DNA of 64,000 nucleotides, from contig OZ038378.1 in NCBI GenBank assembly GCA_964036045.1, forward strand, positions 145,107,767 to 145,171,766. Direction: 5' to 3'. Numbering within the stretch: position 1 is the stretch's first letter; each line of letters opens with the position of its first letter. The DNA comes from Eutreptiella sp. 'Long Island Sound 2002' (taxonomy: Eukaryota; Euglenozoa; Euglenophyceae; Eutreptiales; Eutreptiaceae). Shown here one piece after another: positions 22,061 to 32,089 of the stretch. The position numbers were made by a program, and so were the translations under genes. The notes below the pieces were generated by a model. The model did no database searches. It was not told the DNA's origin and saw only the letters and a list, made by a program, of their open reading frames with translations.

Positions 22061-22062
22061 AA
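21905..22062 (+). mobile_element. (AAC)n-tailed dispersed element, copy 1
   Basis: About 75 bp starting near 'gggacggcaccatcaaca' and ending 'acaccacaagcagaac' is followed directly by about 25 AAC repeats. The same 75 bp plus (AAC)n tail recur at 22371-22600 with nearly identical sequence. A conserved 3' segment ending in a simple repeat is typical of 5'-truncated non-LTR retroposons. The internal sequence is too short to assign a family. Confidence 0.55.
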
Positions 22063-22370
22063 TGACAACAACATTTTTTTTAACCCGAATGAAATGTTCC
22101 ACCAAGTGTCTGCTGTGCGTGCACAGAGCAGTCCAAGCGTTTGCCGACAGGCCGGGTGAAGGGTCAATCCCTAGGTAGGTTGTGGTGCCTCCTCTCCGGG
22201 TTGGCTGACTGGTGGTCGGACCGAGTCCTACACCTTATCCTGCCCCTGTCGTACCCAAGTCATGGGTGTCTGGTTTGCTGCAGGTCCTCAGGTGGTCATA
22301 TCCCCGTCAAAACAATGGCGTCTCCCCAGTCTTCCAGGGGCACTTCCATTGACCGCATTTCATCATCCGG

Positions 22371-22475
22371 GACGGCACCATCAACACTGGATGCCGATGG
22401 AACAACACCCACGGTGTGCTCAACCCCGAAACACACCACAAGCAGAACAACAACAACAACAACAACAGCAACAGC

Positions 22476-22542
<67 letters not shown>

Positions 22543-22583
22543 CAACAACAACAACAACACAAAAACAACAACAACAACAACAA

Positions 22584-22615
<32 letters not shown>

Positions 22616-22617
22616 AT
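22371..22617 (+). mobile_element. (AAC)n-tailed dispersed element, copy 2
   Basis: Second copy of the element at 21905. Its tail is longer and compound: AAC repeats interrupted by AGC, then CAAC/ACAAA, then about ten AGC repeats ending at 22617. The flanks differ from copy 1, so this is two insertions or a duplication of the element alone. Open frames through the tail (poly-Thr, Asn, Gln) are artefacts of the triplet repeat. Confidence 0.6.
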
Positions 22618-22619
22618 GA

Positions 22620-24124
22620 GACGTTGCGCGGGAGGTTTCGTTCCCCGAGGCAAGAGCTGTTCACCACAGACGAACCGCGCCGACTCCTACTAAAATACAA
22701 ATATACGAACAGTCTGGATGGCAATGCCTGTGCCTCAAGCACATGCCCCTGCGGGCACGTAGGATGCGAACAAGAAGCAAGCCTAAGTCCAGGAGACGTC
22801 GCCCTCAGGGCAGATTCGGGCGAATGGAACAAGGTGGCGAAGCTCAAGAGGTTTCTCTGAGGTTGGGTATCTTTTTTTTTTGGCCTTTTCTTTCGAGGCA
22901 ATGGCTACCGCCGCGTACCGCCCGCGCACGACTGCGCGCCGGACGTACCACAAGGGGCCGCGCTGCACCAGGCGTTCACACCGCTGATCAGTGTTCACAG
23001 GCGCTGGGGAATGAGCAGCGGCGGACGGCGATGGAAGGGACTGTGGCAAAAAGTTGGAGGAGACGGAGAGCGAGGCGGCGATGGAGTGGCAGCGTCACCC
23101 GAGTCAAGCGACCCGGGCAAACACGGAGCCTCGGGGAGCCCGGGCGAGTGCGGCTTCAAGACCACGCCCCTGTGCAGAGGCTTGAAGCGGCAGTCCACCC
23201 CCCGATCAACATTCCGGGGGGGCCCTGGGGGCCCCGCACCGGCAGCGGGACAGGCGGAGGGACCCCGCCGGAGGGCGGGCAGCGGGAGGGCGGGGCGCCC
23301 CCCGCGCTGCGGCGGAGATGCAGACGGGGCGGCGTCCCGCCGGGGGTCCCGCGGCGCAGTCCCTCTGCCGGTCCGCCGGGGGGTCCACGGGCTCGGGCAC
23401 CCGCGCAATGTTGACCTGTAGCACTGGGGAGGCTCCCCCCGAGGGCAGCCGTGCACGAGGGCACAGACCCCCCCCCCCCGGATGACCATCAAGGCACCAG
23501 TTGGAGGTGCCCCATCGGGGGGGGGGGGGGGGGCGATGCCCCGAGTGGGCGGGGCCGTGGGGGCCACGGCGGAAGGGGGGCCCCTCTGCGGAGTTGCAGT
23601 GGAGCGGGTCCGAGACGGTGCCTCAGAAGAAGGGGCGGCGGCGGCCGGTCGCCCGCGGGGGCACCCCCACGACGAGCGGCCGGGGGACGCCCCCAGGGCA
23701 CGGGCAGAGCAGCGGAGGGGCCCGCGGATGAGAGGCCCGCCCCCGTGACCCGGGCGGCGGCGGCCGCGGAGGGGGAGCCCCGCGCGGCCCCGGCGCGGCC
23801 GCTTTGCGCTGCGCAGCGGCCGCAGCGGCGCCGGGGCCGCGCGCGGGGCGGGCACGTCCGCGCGCGCGCCGACGGGGGGCCCGCCGTCCGTTCGGCGAAG
23901 AGCCCGACCGGCCGGGGCGCGGCGGGCCGGACGGCGGCAGGAGGCCCCTCCCACCCGCGCCCCGCGCCCATCCGGCGCATGAGACGGGGAGGGGGGGCCC
24001 CGAACACCGACGGGCCCGTGGCGGTCGCATCAGCCGGTGCTGCAACGCGACGCGGGGCCGCGCGGAGGGCGCGGCCCGGGGGCCATCGGCGGACGGAAGG
24101 CCCGGGCCCCGCGGCCGCGGGGGC
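22620..24124. other. GC-rich downstream flank of the exonuclease-like gene
   Basis: From 22.9 kb to 24.1 kb GC content is extreme, so frames stay open on both strands for up to 320 codons and translate to Arg/Pro/Gly/Ala low complexity. This is best read as non-coding. A run of 15 or more G lies near 23517-23533. Confidence 0.5.
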
Positions 24125-24356
24125 CTAGAAGACCATGGCGCGGGGCCCGAGGTCGTCGTGGTCGAACCCCTCCACCTCCTCGTCCGGGTCGAAGTCCGCC
24201 CACCGCTGCCCGCTGCAGCGGTCCACGCGCTGGTGCGGGGAGCGCGGGGCGGCCGGGCCCACCTCGACCACCTCCACCACCTCGACCACCTCCAGCTCCA
24301 CCCCCTCGGCGTCCATCGAGTCCCCCGAGGGGTCGTGGTCCTCCTCCTCCGCCTCT

Positions 24357-24393
<37 letters not shown>

Positions 24394-27300
24394 TGTCGTC
24401 GTCGTCCGCCGCCTCGGGCCCCGCGGCGCCGCCGACCGCGGCCTCCGGGCGCTCCGCGGCGGGGCCCCAGTCCATGTCCGCCGGGGCTGCCCGCAGCTCC
24501 ATCCAGTCGCCCGGGGCCGCCGGCTGCTCCATCGGGTCGCAGGTGGACATCAGCTCCTCGAAGGAGAGCGGGAGGGCCGGCTCCACGAGGATGTGGTCCT
24601 TCTTCCGGCTGAAGAGCAGGGACCCGTCCGACTGCGTGGTCCAGCCCCAGTCGTGGGGCATGACCTGCATGAGCCGCATCATCTCCAGCACGCACCAGTC
24701 GCTGTAGAACATGATGTGGGTGCGGCCCAGCAGCCGAGAGCCGGCCTTGGTCTTGCGGAACTGGGTCGGCTTGACCTCCTTCACATGGGGGGCCAAGACG
24801 GCGGGCACCACCCGCTTCTTGACGTCCACCTCGGACCAGTCGTCGGGGATGGAATGCACGTACACCTTCAGTGCCACATCGTCCGCCTGCGATGGCGGGG
24901 GTCAGGCAAAGGGACGTATTGGAAGAGAGGGCCATGAGCAACGGATACTGAGCTCGCACACACCCCCGTGGCACAGGCATACGGTCATAGCCACCACTTT
25001 CAGTTCATTGTTTTTGCCGTGCTGCACTGCAGCACAAACCAGACCAGTCCCGAATGTTGCCTTGAGGTCACCGCGCAAGGCGGCTATCGAATGTTTCGTG
25101 GGCCGCCCGGGTCAGCTCTACCCCCTCCCACAGGTGCTGGTTAGCCTTAACCTCGCATCTGGGTGCCAGTTAGCATAAACCTTGCATCTGGGAGAGATAT
25201 TGTAAGAGAGAGGGGGAGGGGGTTGGCTGGACCCCTGCTCCTCCTATGGTCCCCCCTACCCTGGCGCCAAAGGCCAAAGGCTGGAAAAGATTTTGAAGCT
25301 TCAATCCCCTCCAGGGCGCCCAGCCTACGCCCAGCCGCTGTCTCCCCGACTGCGAGTGCCAGGCTCAATGGCATTCGTAACCGACAGTAACCGCCCCCAA
25401 CCGCTTCAGCAACCTCCCCCAACCGCCTGTCTCACCGCCTCTGGGGCCGCCTCGGAGGCGCCTTGCCTTCTGATGCATCCCGGTGGGTGAGGGAGGGGGG
25501 CTCCTTGGGTTGGCTGAGCCCTGGATGGTACGAAGGATCGTACTGCCAATCATTCGCACCACATCTCTGCCCGGAGGCATTGCCGCACGCCATGCCTGTG
25601 GTACATGGCAGGCCATGCATGACACACCGCCAGGTCCCCTTCACTCCAGGTCCTCGGCGCCTGACCAAAACGCGGGCGCCCTGGCCCCATCTTCAAATTG
25701 GCGATGCCATTCCGCAATCGGGGCGCCTCCCCCAGAGGGACCCGCAACTCGTGCGCCACTGAAACCTTTTGACGCGGGACGTCCGAGTGACCAGAAGCTG
25801 ATGCAACTATCCCTGACTTTTGCCCTGTGTCCTCCAGTTCGCAAGCCCTGCGCCATCCCTCACAGTCGTGACCCTGGGATACCCTGACGGATGAGACGCA
25901 CACGATGGGCTATGAATCGCAGTCGCATCGGGGCGCCGGACTGCCGGCCGGGCTTTCGGCCGATGGTCGAAAGCCCGGAGGGACACTGGAGGAGACCCGC
26001 CATCCGCCGGCACAGACCCTGTCGCCCGGCCCTTGCCGCACACCTCCTCCACTTTGATGCCGTTGTGTTTGTTGATGTAAGTCTGCCCCTCCTTCTTCAC
26101 GCACCAATCCCAGTCGTCCGGGTTGGAGTGCAGGCGCAGGATCATCTGCGCCACGTCATGCGTGTTCTTAAACACCACCACCGTCTTGCCCACGCGGCCG
26201 CCCTTCTCCTCCGCCCACTCAATCTCCGACAGCTTGTCCACAACGTGCGTCACTTGGCGCGGGATAACCATCTTCTTGAGTTCCTTGGCGGACATCCCCT
26301 CCGGGATGCAGGACAGGATCACCGTTAACGCCGGGTCAACCAATCGCTTCTCTTTGGGGAGCGCCATGTAGAGCGTTTCCCGTGCTTGGCACATGATCGG
26401 ATGGTCGTAAGGGACATCCTGGCAGGACAGAGGAGGGTGGGGGGAAGGAAGGGCCGGGGCGGGGGAGGGGGAGGGGGAGGGCCATGACGTCAGGTTTTGA
26501 AATAACCGGCATAGTCCTGACCCCATGCCAGCCTCCATCAGTTCAATCTGTCACTCCGTTATGCACCACACACTTGAACCAGTTCTGCACCAAATGTTGC
26601 CTCGAGGTCACCGTGATCCCCCGGTCATCGAATGTTTCCTGGGCAGACTGGGTTGGAACTTCGCTCACCCTCAACCCCGTCCCTGCTCAAGGATGGGGCA
26701 AGAATGCACCCCGAACCCCCAGCAAGGGGGAGGAAGAGGGGGGCATTGCACAGGGCGAACACGGGCACCAAACGACAGTGGTTTGTTGCCCAAGCATGAA
26801 CTCGGTTGGCGGCGGGGGTGTTTCTTCCGTTGCCGTCCTGAAAAGCGTCCTGGAAATGATCCAGTAAATTGAGAAAACACGCAATGCCAGAGATGCATTG
26901 CGGTGGTGGTGCATTGATGATGGCCACAGTGTGGAAGATGCAGATGAGGTGGTGGTGCGAGCTTGAACACGCGCACACACATGGCCACGCGGCCCTGCAC
27001 ACACGCCCCCCAGCCATGATGAATGGTGCGAGCAGTGCGAGCACCGCTCCCCTCGCCGAGACCCCACTAGCTGGCGGCAGTTTGGTGGCCGGGCCCACTG
27101 CGGAGCCCTGTTTGCGCACCACCGTCCACGGCACACCCCCTGCACCTCCGGCTGCCCATGCGTTCTGCGGACCAACCCCCGAAGGAGCGCCAACAAGGAC
27201 CGCGACGAGCACCCACCGATGCCCAGCAGCCGCAGGAGCCCGCCCAACAGCCTCATGAACCACCAACAACAGAGAACTCCTCATGCCCTCCTCACACGCA

Positions 27301-27853
27301 AGGGGGCGCTTACACACACCCTGTACGAGGAATAGAGCATCCTGGCGTACTGTGCATCAAGCAACGGGTCTCTCTTCGAGCTATCATGGTCGGGAACATC
27401 ATCGCCCAGCAGCAACTTCACGATGTGGGCCAAAGAGAAAGGCTGGCAGAGCGTCGGAGAAAGCTGCACGGCGAACCAGTCGGAGGTGTCGATAATACAT
27501 CCGTAGTCCTCGCCTCTTTGCAACCCGCATGCCTCCACCACAGCCCCGATGCCGTGCCCAATCAATATGGATTCGGGGCAGATGAAGTGATGCAAGTACT
27601 CGGTGACCTGCTCCAAGTGCACCGGGTTGCACTCCAAAAGGTCGTTGAAGGACTTGAGATTCGTGGACTGCGTGTTCCAGCAGGTCACAGCTCCGTTGGG
27701 GACAACGTAGCAGTTCAGCAGAATACCGCCGTCCTCGTCCAGCAGCGCCACGCAAACAGGCTTGGGGCCCGTGGTGCACGACACCAGTGCCCCGTCCAAA
27801 TAGAAGAACTTGTAGCCGCTGACAGTGGGGAAATCCATATTTGCTGTTCCCAT
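24125..27853 (-). CDS. REXO-like DEDD-exonuclease-fold protein with two RRM-like domains (3 exons)
   Basis: Exon 1 is 27853 to about 27314 (or 27320), exon 2 26418-26044, exon 3 24886-24125. Acceptors are 'tcctctgtcctgccag' and 'ccccgccatcgcag'; all junctions are phase 0. Total is about 556 residues. Exon 1 has the order of an RNase-T/REXO exonuclease: YLDGAL, a beta-rich stretch, LIGHGIGAVVEACG, IIDTSDWF and HDS...LLDAQYARMLY. Exon 2 and exon 3 each hold an RRM-like fold (exon 3 opens ALKVYVHSIPDDW), and the C-terminus is a long Asp/Glu run. Exonuclease plus two RRMs resembles human REXO5 and plant SDN nucleases. The ExoI Glu is Ala22 and the ExoII Asp is Val105, so nuclease activity is doubtful. 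An alternative upstream start or exon is possible: a good acceptor, 'ctgtctaccag', lies near 27930. Confidence 0.72.
24936..24985 (+). repeat. Dispersed repeat R4, copy 1 (in intron 2)
   Basis: 'gcaacggatactgagctcgc' and the following 'cacaggcatacggt' recur at 62503-62552 and, more diverged, at 62561-62612. This copy sits just inside intron 2 of the exonuclease-like gene, next to repeat R3. Confidence 0.6.
25029..25135 (+). repeat. Dispersed repeat R3, copy in intron 2
   Basis: Shares 'aatgttgccttgaggtcacc', then 'tcgaatgtttc', then 'tgggc..cc.gg' with 26571-26690 and 52428-52530 in the same orientation. The three copies are about 75-85% alike by eye. Confidence 0.65.
25375..25482 (-). repeat. 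Dispersed repeat R2, inverted copy (in intron 2)
   Basis: The reverse complement matches 6533-6640 over about 100 bp, including 'agacaggcggttgg' and 'gggggcggttactgtcgg'. It is embedded in intron 2 of the exonuclease-like gene. Confidence 0.7.
26511..26690 (+). repeat. Dispersed repeat R3, copy in intron 1
   Basis: A longer copy of R3: it also shares the leading block 'tcctgaccccatgccagcct..atcagttc' with 52350-52380. It lies in intron 1 of the exonuclease-like gene, close to the exon 2 acceptor. Confidence 0.65.
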
Positions 27854-28619
27854 CGTTTGGTGTTCGATTGTGGTAGAACGGCTTAGGGAGCCAGCCAAGA
27901 AAAGGCCTGGTAGACAGAGAGCATCCCGAAAGAAGTACAAAGAAGAGTTTTTTTTTTGACGAAGCTGCAATGGTGCTGCAACAGTACGAGATAGTCTCGG
28001 GACCTAAGTACACTCTCAGAACATACCGTAGTTTCTTCCCTGTCAATGACAGGGGTCGTGGTTGACACAGAAGGAGCCACTTATATTCCTACCTTGAGTG
28101 TACCCGTTGTGCGACCTTGGATTGCCACAAACCTGTTTGGGCCCTATCATCTCACCTGTGGCAGGTCCTGTTTTCCCGGGGCACGCTCATGGGTGAGTCC
28201 GGTGATGACCTGATTCGTCCTGTTGTTTTCGTAGTGGTCCAAGAAAGAAGTACAAAGATGTGTGTGAATATGGGTGTGAATGTGGATGTGTATGGATGCG
28301 GATATGAAATTCAGTACAGTGATGCAGATGAGTGGTCCCTGCTTGATCAAATTGGTGTATTGCACAGCATCCCAGGAACACCAGGAACACCTGTTCTATC
28401 CGGGATCCACGTGTCACATAGCAGCCAACTTGCATGCTTCGAACGAAAGCATGACTGTAAAAATCCCACATATATTTGGCCAACAGAGGGCGGTTCTTAT
28501 AATCCATCCAACTACAGGTGCACCGTCTCTCCCCTTAACCCCCTCCCTAACCTCTATCCAGTCCACTCTACCAAATCCAACAAAAGCCCACCCCCAGTCT
28601 TGCGCAAGGGAGTGCTTCC

Positions 28620-28935
28620 CATGCGCAAAGAAGTGATGCGGTTGCGCAAAGAAGAAGCACTTCTTTGCGCACGGGTAGCACTTTCTTGCGCAGGGACACC
28701 ACTTCTTTGCGCAGGGGCAGCACTTCTTTGCACACGGGCACCACTTCTTTGCACACGGGCAGCACTTGCTTTTGTAGGGACACCACTTCTTTGCACACGG
28801 GCACCACTTCTTTGCACACGGGTAGCACTTCCTTGCGCAGGGACACCACTTCTTTGCGCAGGGGCAGCACTTCTTTGCACACGGGCAGCACTTCTTTGCG
28901 CACGGGCAGCACTTCTTTGCGCACAGGCAGTAGTG
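28620..28935 (+). repeat. 21-bp minisatellite, about 15 copies
   Basis: The unit is close to CACTTCTTTGCGCAGGGGCAG, with 'gcacacggg' variants. The period is a multiple of three, so several frames stay open and give Lys/Cys/Pro heptad-like translations; these are not taken as genes. Confidence 0.9.
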
Positions 28936-30085
28936 ACACACATCCTAACGGTTGGATGGCGTAAATGCACAGTAAGGTGAACAAATTCCACTTGAGGAGA
29001 ATGTTTGCCCATTTCACTACTTTTGGCAAAGGCTTCAATCCAATACTTGCCATTCTGTAGAGAAGCTCCAAAACAGACTGCCACTCTACCAATCCTAGAG
29101 GGAAAAAAAAATTACCCCCACCCCTTTTGGAATGTAAGCCCTTGGGCTATGGTAGGCAAATGCACCCAAAAAGCTGATTTGTTGCCAGTGTCACCCCAAT
29201 AGGAACCATGCATAGTCGTTGATGGTGTGCATGCATGCGTGTCGGAGGTAGCCCACCTTGCATGTCATAACAATATCACTATGGTGGCTGAACAGCTCCT
29301 ATTTTTGTAGCTCTACAGAAAGGAGGTTTTTTTTTAATGCGAAAAGATGTATGGACGGATGTTTGGTGTAGCTGTGTGTGCAGTTGCTGGGTTGCGCCCA
29401 AAGTAAACTGCAAAACATGTGCGCGGTATGTCACAATACCAAGTGTTTGCTCAGCTTGGCGCCCAAGTGAGCCAAATGGTGCCACACATTTAGCGTGTTT
29501 GATATGTCCTCCCTCTGCTGTTGGAGCAAGCAGATGAGGGCAGTGCAATGTCCCAGAAGTAAAACAGGTGTAGGGGGTGGGGTCGGGGGGATGCGGCTGG
29601 GTATTTCGAGATATGAAAAGATTGTGGTGCGTTCTATTACTTCACAGCGCCATTGCAAAACATTGCAACAGCACTTTTGAGACATGGTTGACATGGAGGG
29701 GAAGGACAAATTTCACAAATTGCTGCAAACACTAGTAGCAGGGCACGAACCAGACTGAAACCCCTAATATTATGTTGGGACTGACTGCGAGGCGGCTGCA
29801 ATACTCATGCATCGCAGCCGTCTTCTGGGAGAATCACACGTAGCCGTGCACACCCGTGCCTGTTTTGTGCTACGGCGTCTTGTATGTGCATATACAGATA
29901 CGGGCTTGCTTTGTTTTTGTCTGGTAACCCTGTTTTCATCTGTTTCTGATTTTGCCATTTTTGAATGATCGTCCACCAATACTCACCTTAGGCTAAACAG
30001 GGAGAGGGTTTGCAATTTACCTCTCCTCTTGACCCTTAGCCAGATAAGCTTGCCAAACAGCCTTGTTTCCACATTTGCACCCCAC
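28936..30085 (-). CDS. Candidate minus-strand exon pair, unknown product
   Basis: Exon A, at least 30060-30021, encodes KAVWQAYLAKGQEE and ends at a GTAAAT donor in phase 2. Exon B starts at 29094 after an excellent acceptor (a T-run, then 'ccctctag') in the matching phase and runs about 50 residues (IGRVAVCFGASLQNGKYW...) to near 28940. The joined reading is protein-like but I recognise no family. Exon A's start is unresolved; an ATG at about 30098 in the same frame is possible. The pair lies 1.1 kb upstream of, and on the same strand as, the exonuclease-like gene and could be its 5' part, or a separate gene. A strong GTGAGT donor also lies at about 29987. Confidence 0.4.
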
Positions 30086-30089
30086 CTCC

Positions 30090-30265
30090 TGCCCCATAGT
30101 CTTGTGGCCTGCAGCCTCGTGGTCCGGTTGCCTGATGCCCCATAGCTCTCTAGCCCTGTAGCTCCGTAGCCCCATGGGCCCATGACACACGAGCCCCATA
30201 GCCTTGTCGCCCCATAGCCCCAGCCTCGTAGCCCTGAAGCTGCACAGCGGCATTGCCCCAAAGCC
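30090..30265 (-). repeat. Short irregular GGGGCTA/GAGCTA repeat
   Basis: The plus strand iterates CATAGCCC/GTAGCCCTG-type 8-10 bp blocks (for example 'cgtagccccatgggcc' and 'cgccccatagcccc'). It interrupts otherwise exon-like frames around 30.1-30.4 kb and is probably intronic or intergenic. Confidence 0.6.
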
Positions 30266-30469
30266 CTGTATTGCTCCGATCCAAGACCTGGCACAGTGGC
30301 AATTTGTTCTGGTGAGCAAACAGGAACTTCAGAAAACCCATCCCTGCGGCAGAACACGAACACCACATCTGTAATACGGATGGTGCCAGTCTCAGAGTTT
30401 ACAGTTCGGAGGGCAAACAGCATATAAACCACCAGAACTGCAGCACATTGTCCGGCGAGGGTTTTCAAT

Positions 30470-31520
30470 CACTGAAGGCCAAACTCAACAGCAATGAACC
30501 ACAGACCCTCTGCACGGCATCTCGGCCACGGCGCATACGCCGATGTGCTGACGGGTGTGCCACAAGAATCAGTCTGGAGCAGGTCGGCCACTGACCAGGA
30601 CTTGTAGGGACTGCACCCCAGTGCAGCAGGCCTGCCAGTGGAGGTGCCCATCAGATATTCCTGTGCTCCATCTGCCAACTGCAGAGCAGCAGCAACAGGC
30701 AAAGGAGGGATTGTCAGCCGTCGCATTGCCCCTTCCCTTTGGGCTCAGGCATGCGTGTGTACTTCAGGCACAACGCCACACAAAGATCTCTGTACCCTGG
30801 AGCTTAGGGCAATGTGAGGCAAATTCGCCGCGCATACGTGACTCTGGGCACTCGGCGGCGCGCGTGAAGAGAAGGGCTTGCACGTCTTTCGCCATCGGCA
30901 CGTGTGTGCCCATGCGCGCACCCCATTTGTATTCCGAATCTGCTCCTCCTGAACTGCCCCTTGAAACCGCCCTGTGCCTTCGATACGATGGCCCCTACAA
31001 CGTAGTGGCCGGACGCCTGGAAAGGCTAGACTGGACAACGCACTGGAGATGACAACAGCATTGCACCAAAGGAACTGCCACACCATAGAACTGCAGAAAG
31101 GCGCATTGGGTGTGGACTCGCACCCGGGTGCAGCTGGCGCACCATTATTTACAGCCTGCCAACAATGACCTGTGTCCCAAGGGGCCCAAGGGGGCAACAC
31201 TGCAACAGTTTTGTCTGACAGGGACTCAGCCCCTGCAAGCCCATCCATTTTTGGTGGTCTTGGGGAGGGGGAGTGGGGGAGAGGGGGGCGGGGGAGTCTG
31301 GCCAAGGGGTACACAAAAAATTATCGGCATTTCGCAGGTTGTTTCCAGGACCTCAAGGGGGATATGTGGGCACCATCTCGCATTTTGGGGGTTTAGTCGC
31401 CGCTCTGCACTTGGAGAAGGTCTTTGTGCTCCAACGACCCATGTTGCTGTGCGCCGTCCAAAGCCCAATGTCTGCGGACTCACCGTTCAGCACTGGGAGT
31501 ACGCACAGGGGCCAGGTATG
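30470..31520. other. No confident gene
   Basis: Open frames of 85-214 codons on both strands overlap one another without recognisable domains. A short minus-strand piece (30345 to about 30290) has an acceptor 'gtgttctgccgcag' and a CAG|GTCTTG donor but is too short to assign. Confidence 0.4.
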
Positions 31521-31523
31521 CAT

Positions 31524-31640
31524 TCAATAATGGCCCGGAGGATAGTAAACACCCGTTGGGGGTGGCAAAGGAGTGGTCATGTAGGGCACTGCTTGCGGGC
31601 CGTATGGGGCGTACTGGCTGTACTGATACTGCGCCGTGCC
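31524..31640 (-). CDS. Candidate terminal exon with Pro/Tyr-rich C-terminus
   Basis: After a very good acceptor tract ('ccttctgcacag', ending at about 31641), the minus strand reads TAQYQYSQYAPYGPQ, then a Pro/Thr/Tyr stretch ending PPPTGVYYPPGHY and a TGA stop. Tyr/Pro/Gln-rich tails of this kind are seen in RNA-binding and trafficking proteins, but no domain is attached here. The upstream exons would lie beyond the 22-bp minisatellite and were not found. Confidence 0.4.
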   Translation of the reverse strand, partial: GTAQYQYSQYAPYGPQAVPYMTTPLPPPTGVYYPPGHY

Positions 31641-31777
31641 TGTGCAGAAGGAGGTCCCACGGAATGGCAGCAGCGGAAAAGGATTCAGGGAAGGGGTCCC
31701 CCTCATCCAGCGGATGGTTGTCATCTCTGGGCCCTGCACCCAACTGGCCATTGACCACTGGTCTTTGTGCCATTTAT

Positions 31778-32085
31778 GGCTGTGTCCCTGTATGCCTGTG
31801 GCTGTGTCTGTGTATGCCTGTGGCTGTGTCTGTGTATGCCTGTGGCTGTGTCTGTGTATGCCTGTGGCTGTGTCCCTGTATGCCTGTGGCTGTGTCTGTG
31901 TATGCCTGTGGCTGTGTCTGTGTATGCCTGTGGCTGTGTCCCTGTATGCCTGTGGCTGTGTCTGTGTATGCCTGTGGCTGTCTCTGTGTATGCCTGTGGC
32001 TGTGTCTGTGTATGCCTGTGGCTGTGTCTGTGTATGCCTGTGGCTGTGTCCCTGTATGCCTGTGGCTGTGTCTGCCACAGGCTGT
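31778..32085 (+). repeat. 22-bp minisatellite, array 1 (about 14 copies)
   Basis: The unit on the plus strand is close to CTGTGTATGCCTGTGGCTGTGT, with 'ccctgtatg' and 'tctctgtg' variants. It is the reverse complement of the unit in the much larger array at 33969-35185, so the two arrays are inverted relative to each other. Confidence 0.95.
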
Positions 32086-32089
32086 GTGA

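Noticed and set aside
21600-22860. Poly-Thr/Asn/Gln proteins
   Set aside because: Products of (AAC)n/(AGC)n tails in any frame; no flanking domain.
22995-24128. Long Arg/Pro/Ala ORFs on both strands
   Set aside because: Stop codons are rare at this GC content; no ordered sequence or splice logic.
28117-28980. 287-codon plus-strand ORF
   Set aside because: Second half is the 21-bp minisatellite; first half has no protein-like conservation signals.
30280-30468. Secreted protein with signal peptide (hydrophobic start near 30.45 kb)
   Set aside because: The frame has no ATG at its start (TTG after an in-frame TGA), so the apparent signal peptide is not supported.
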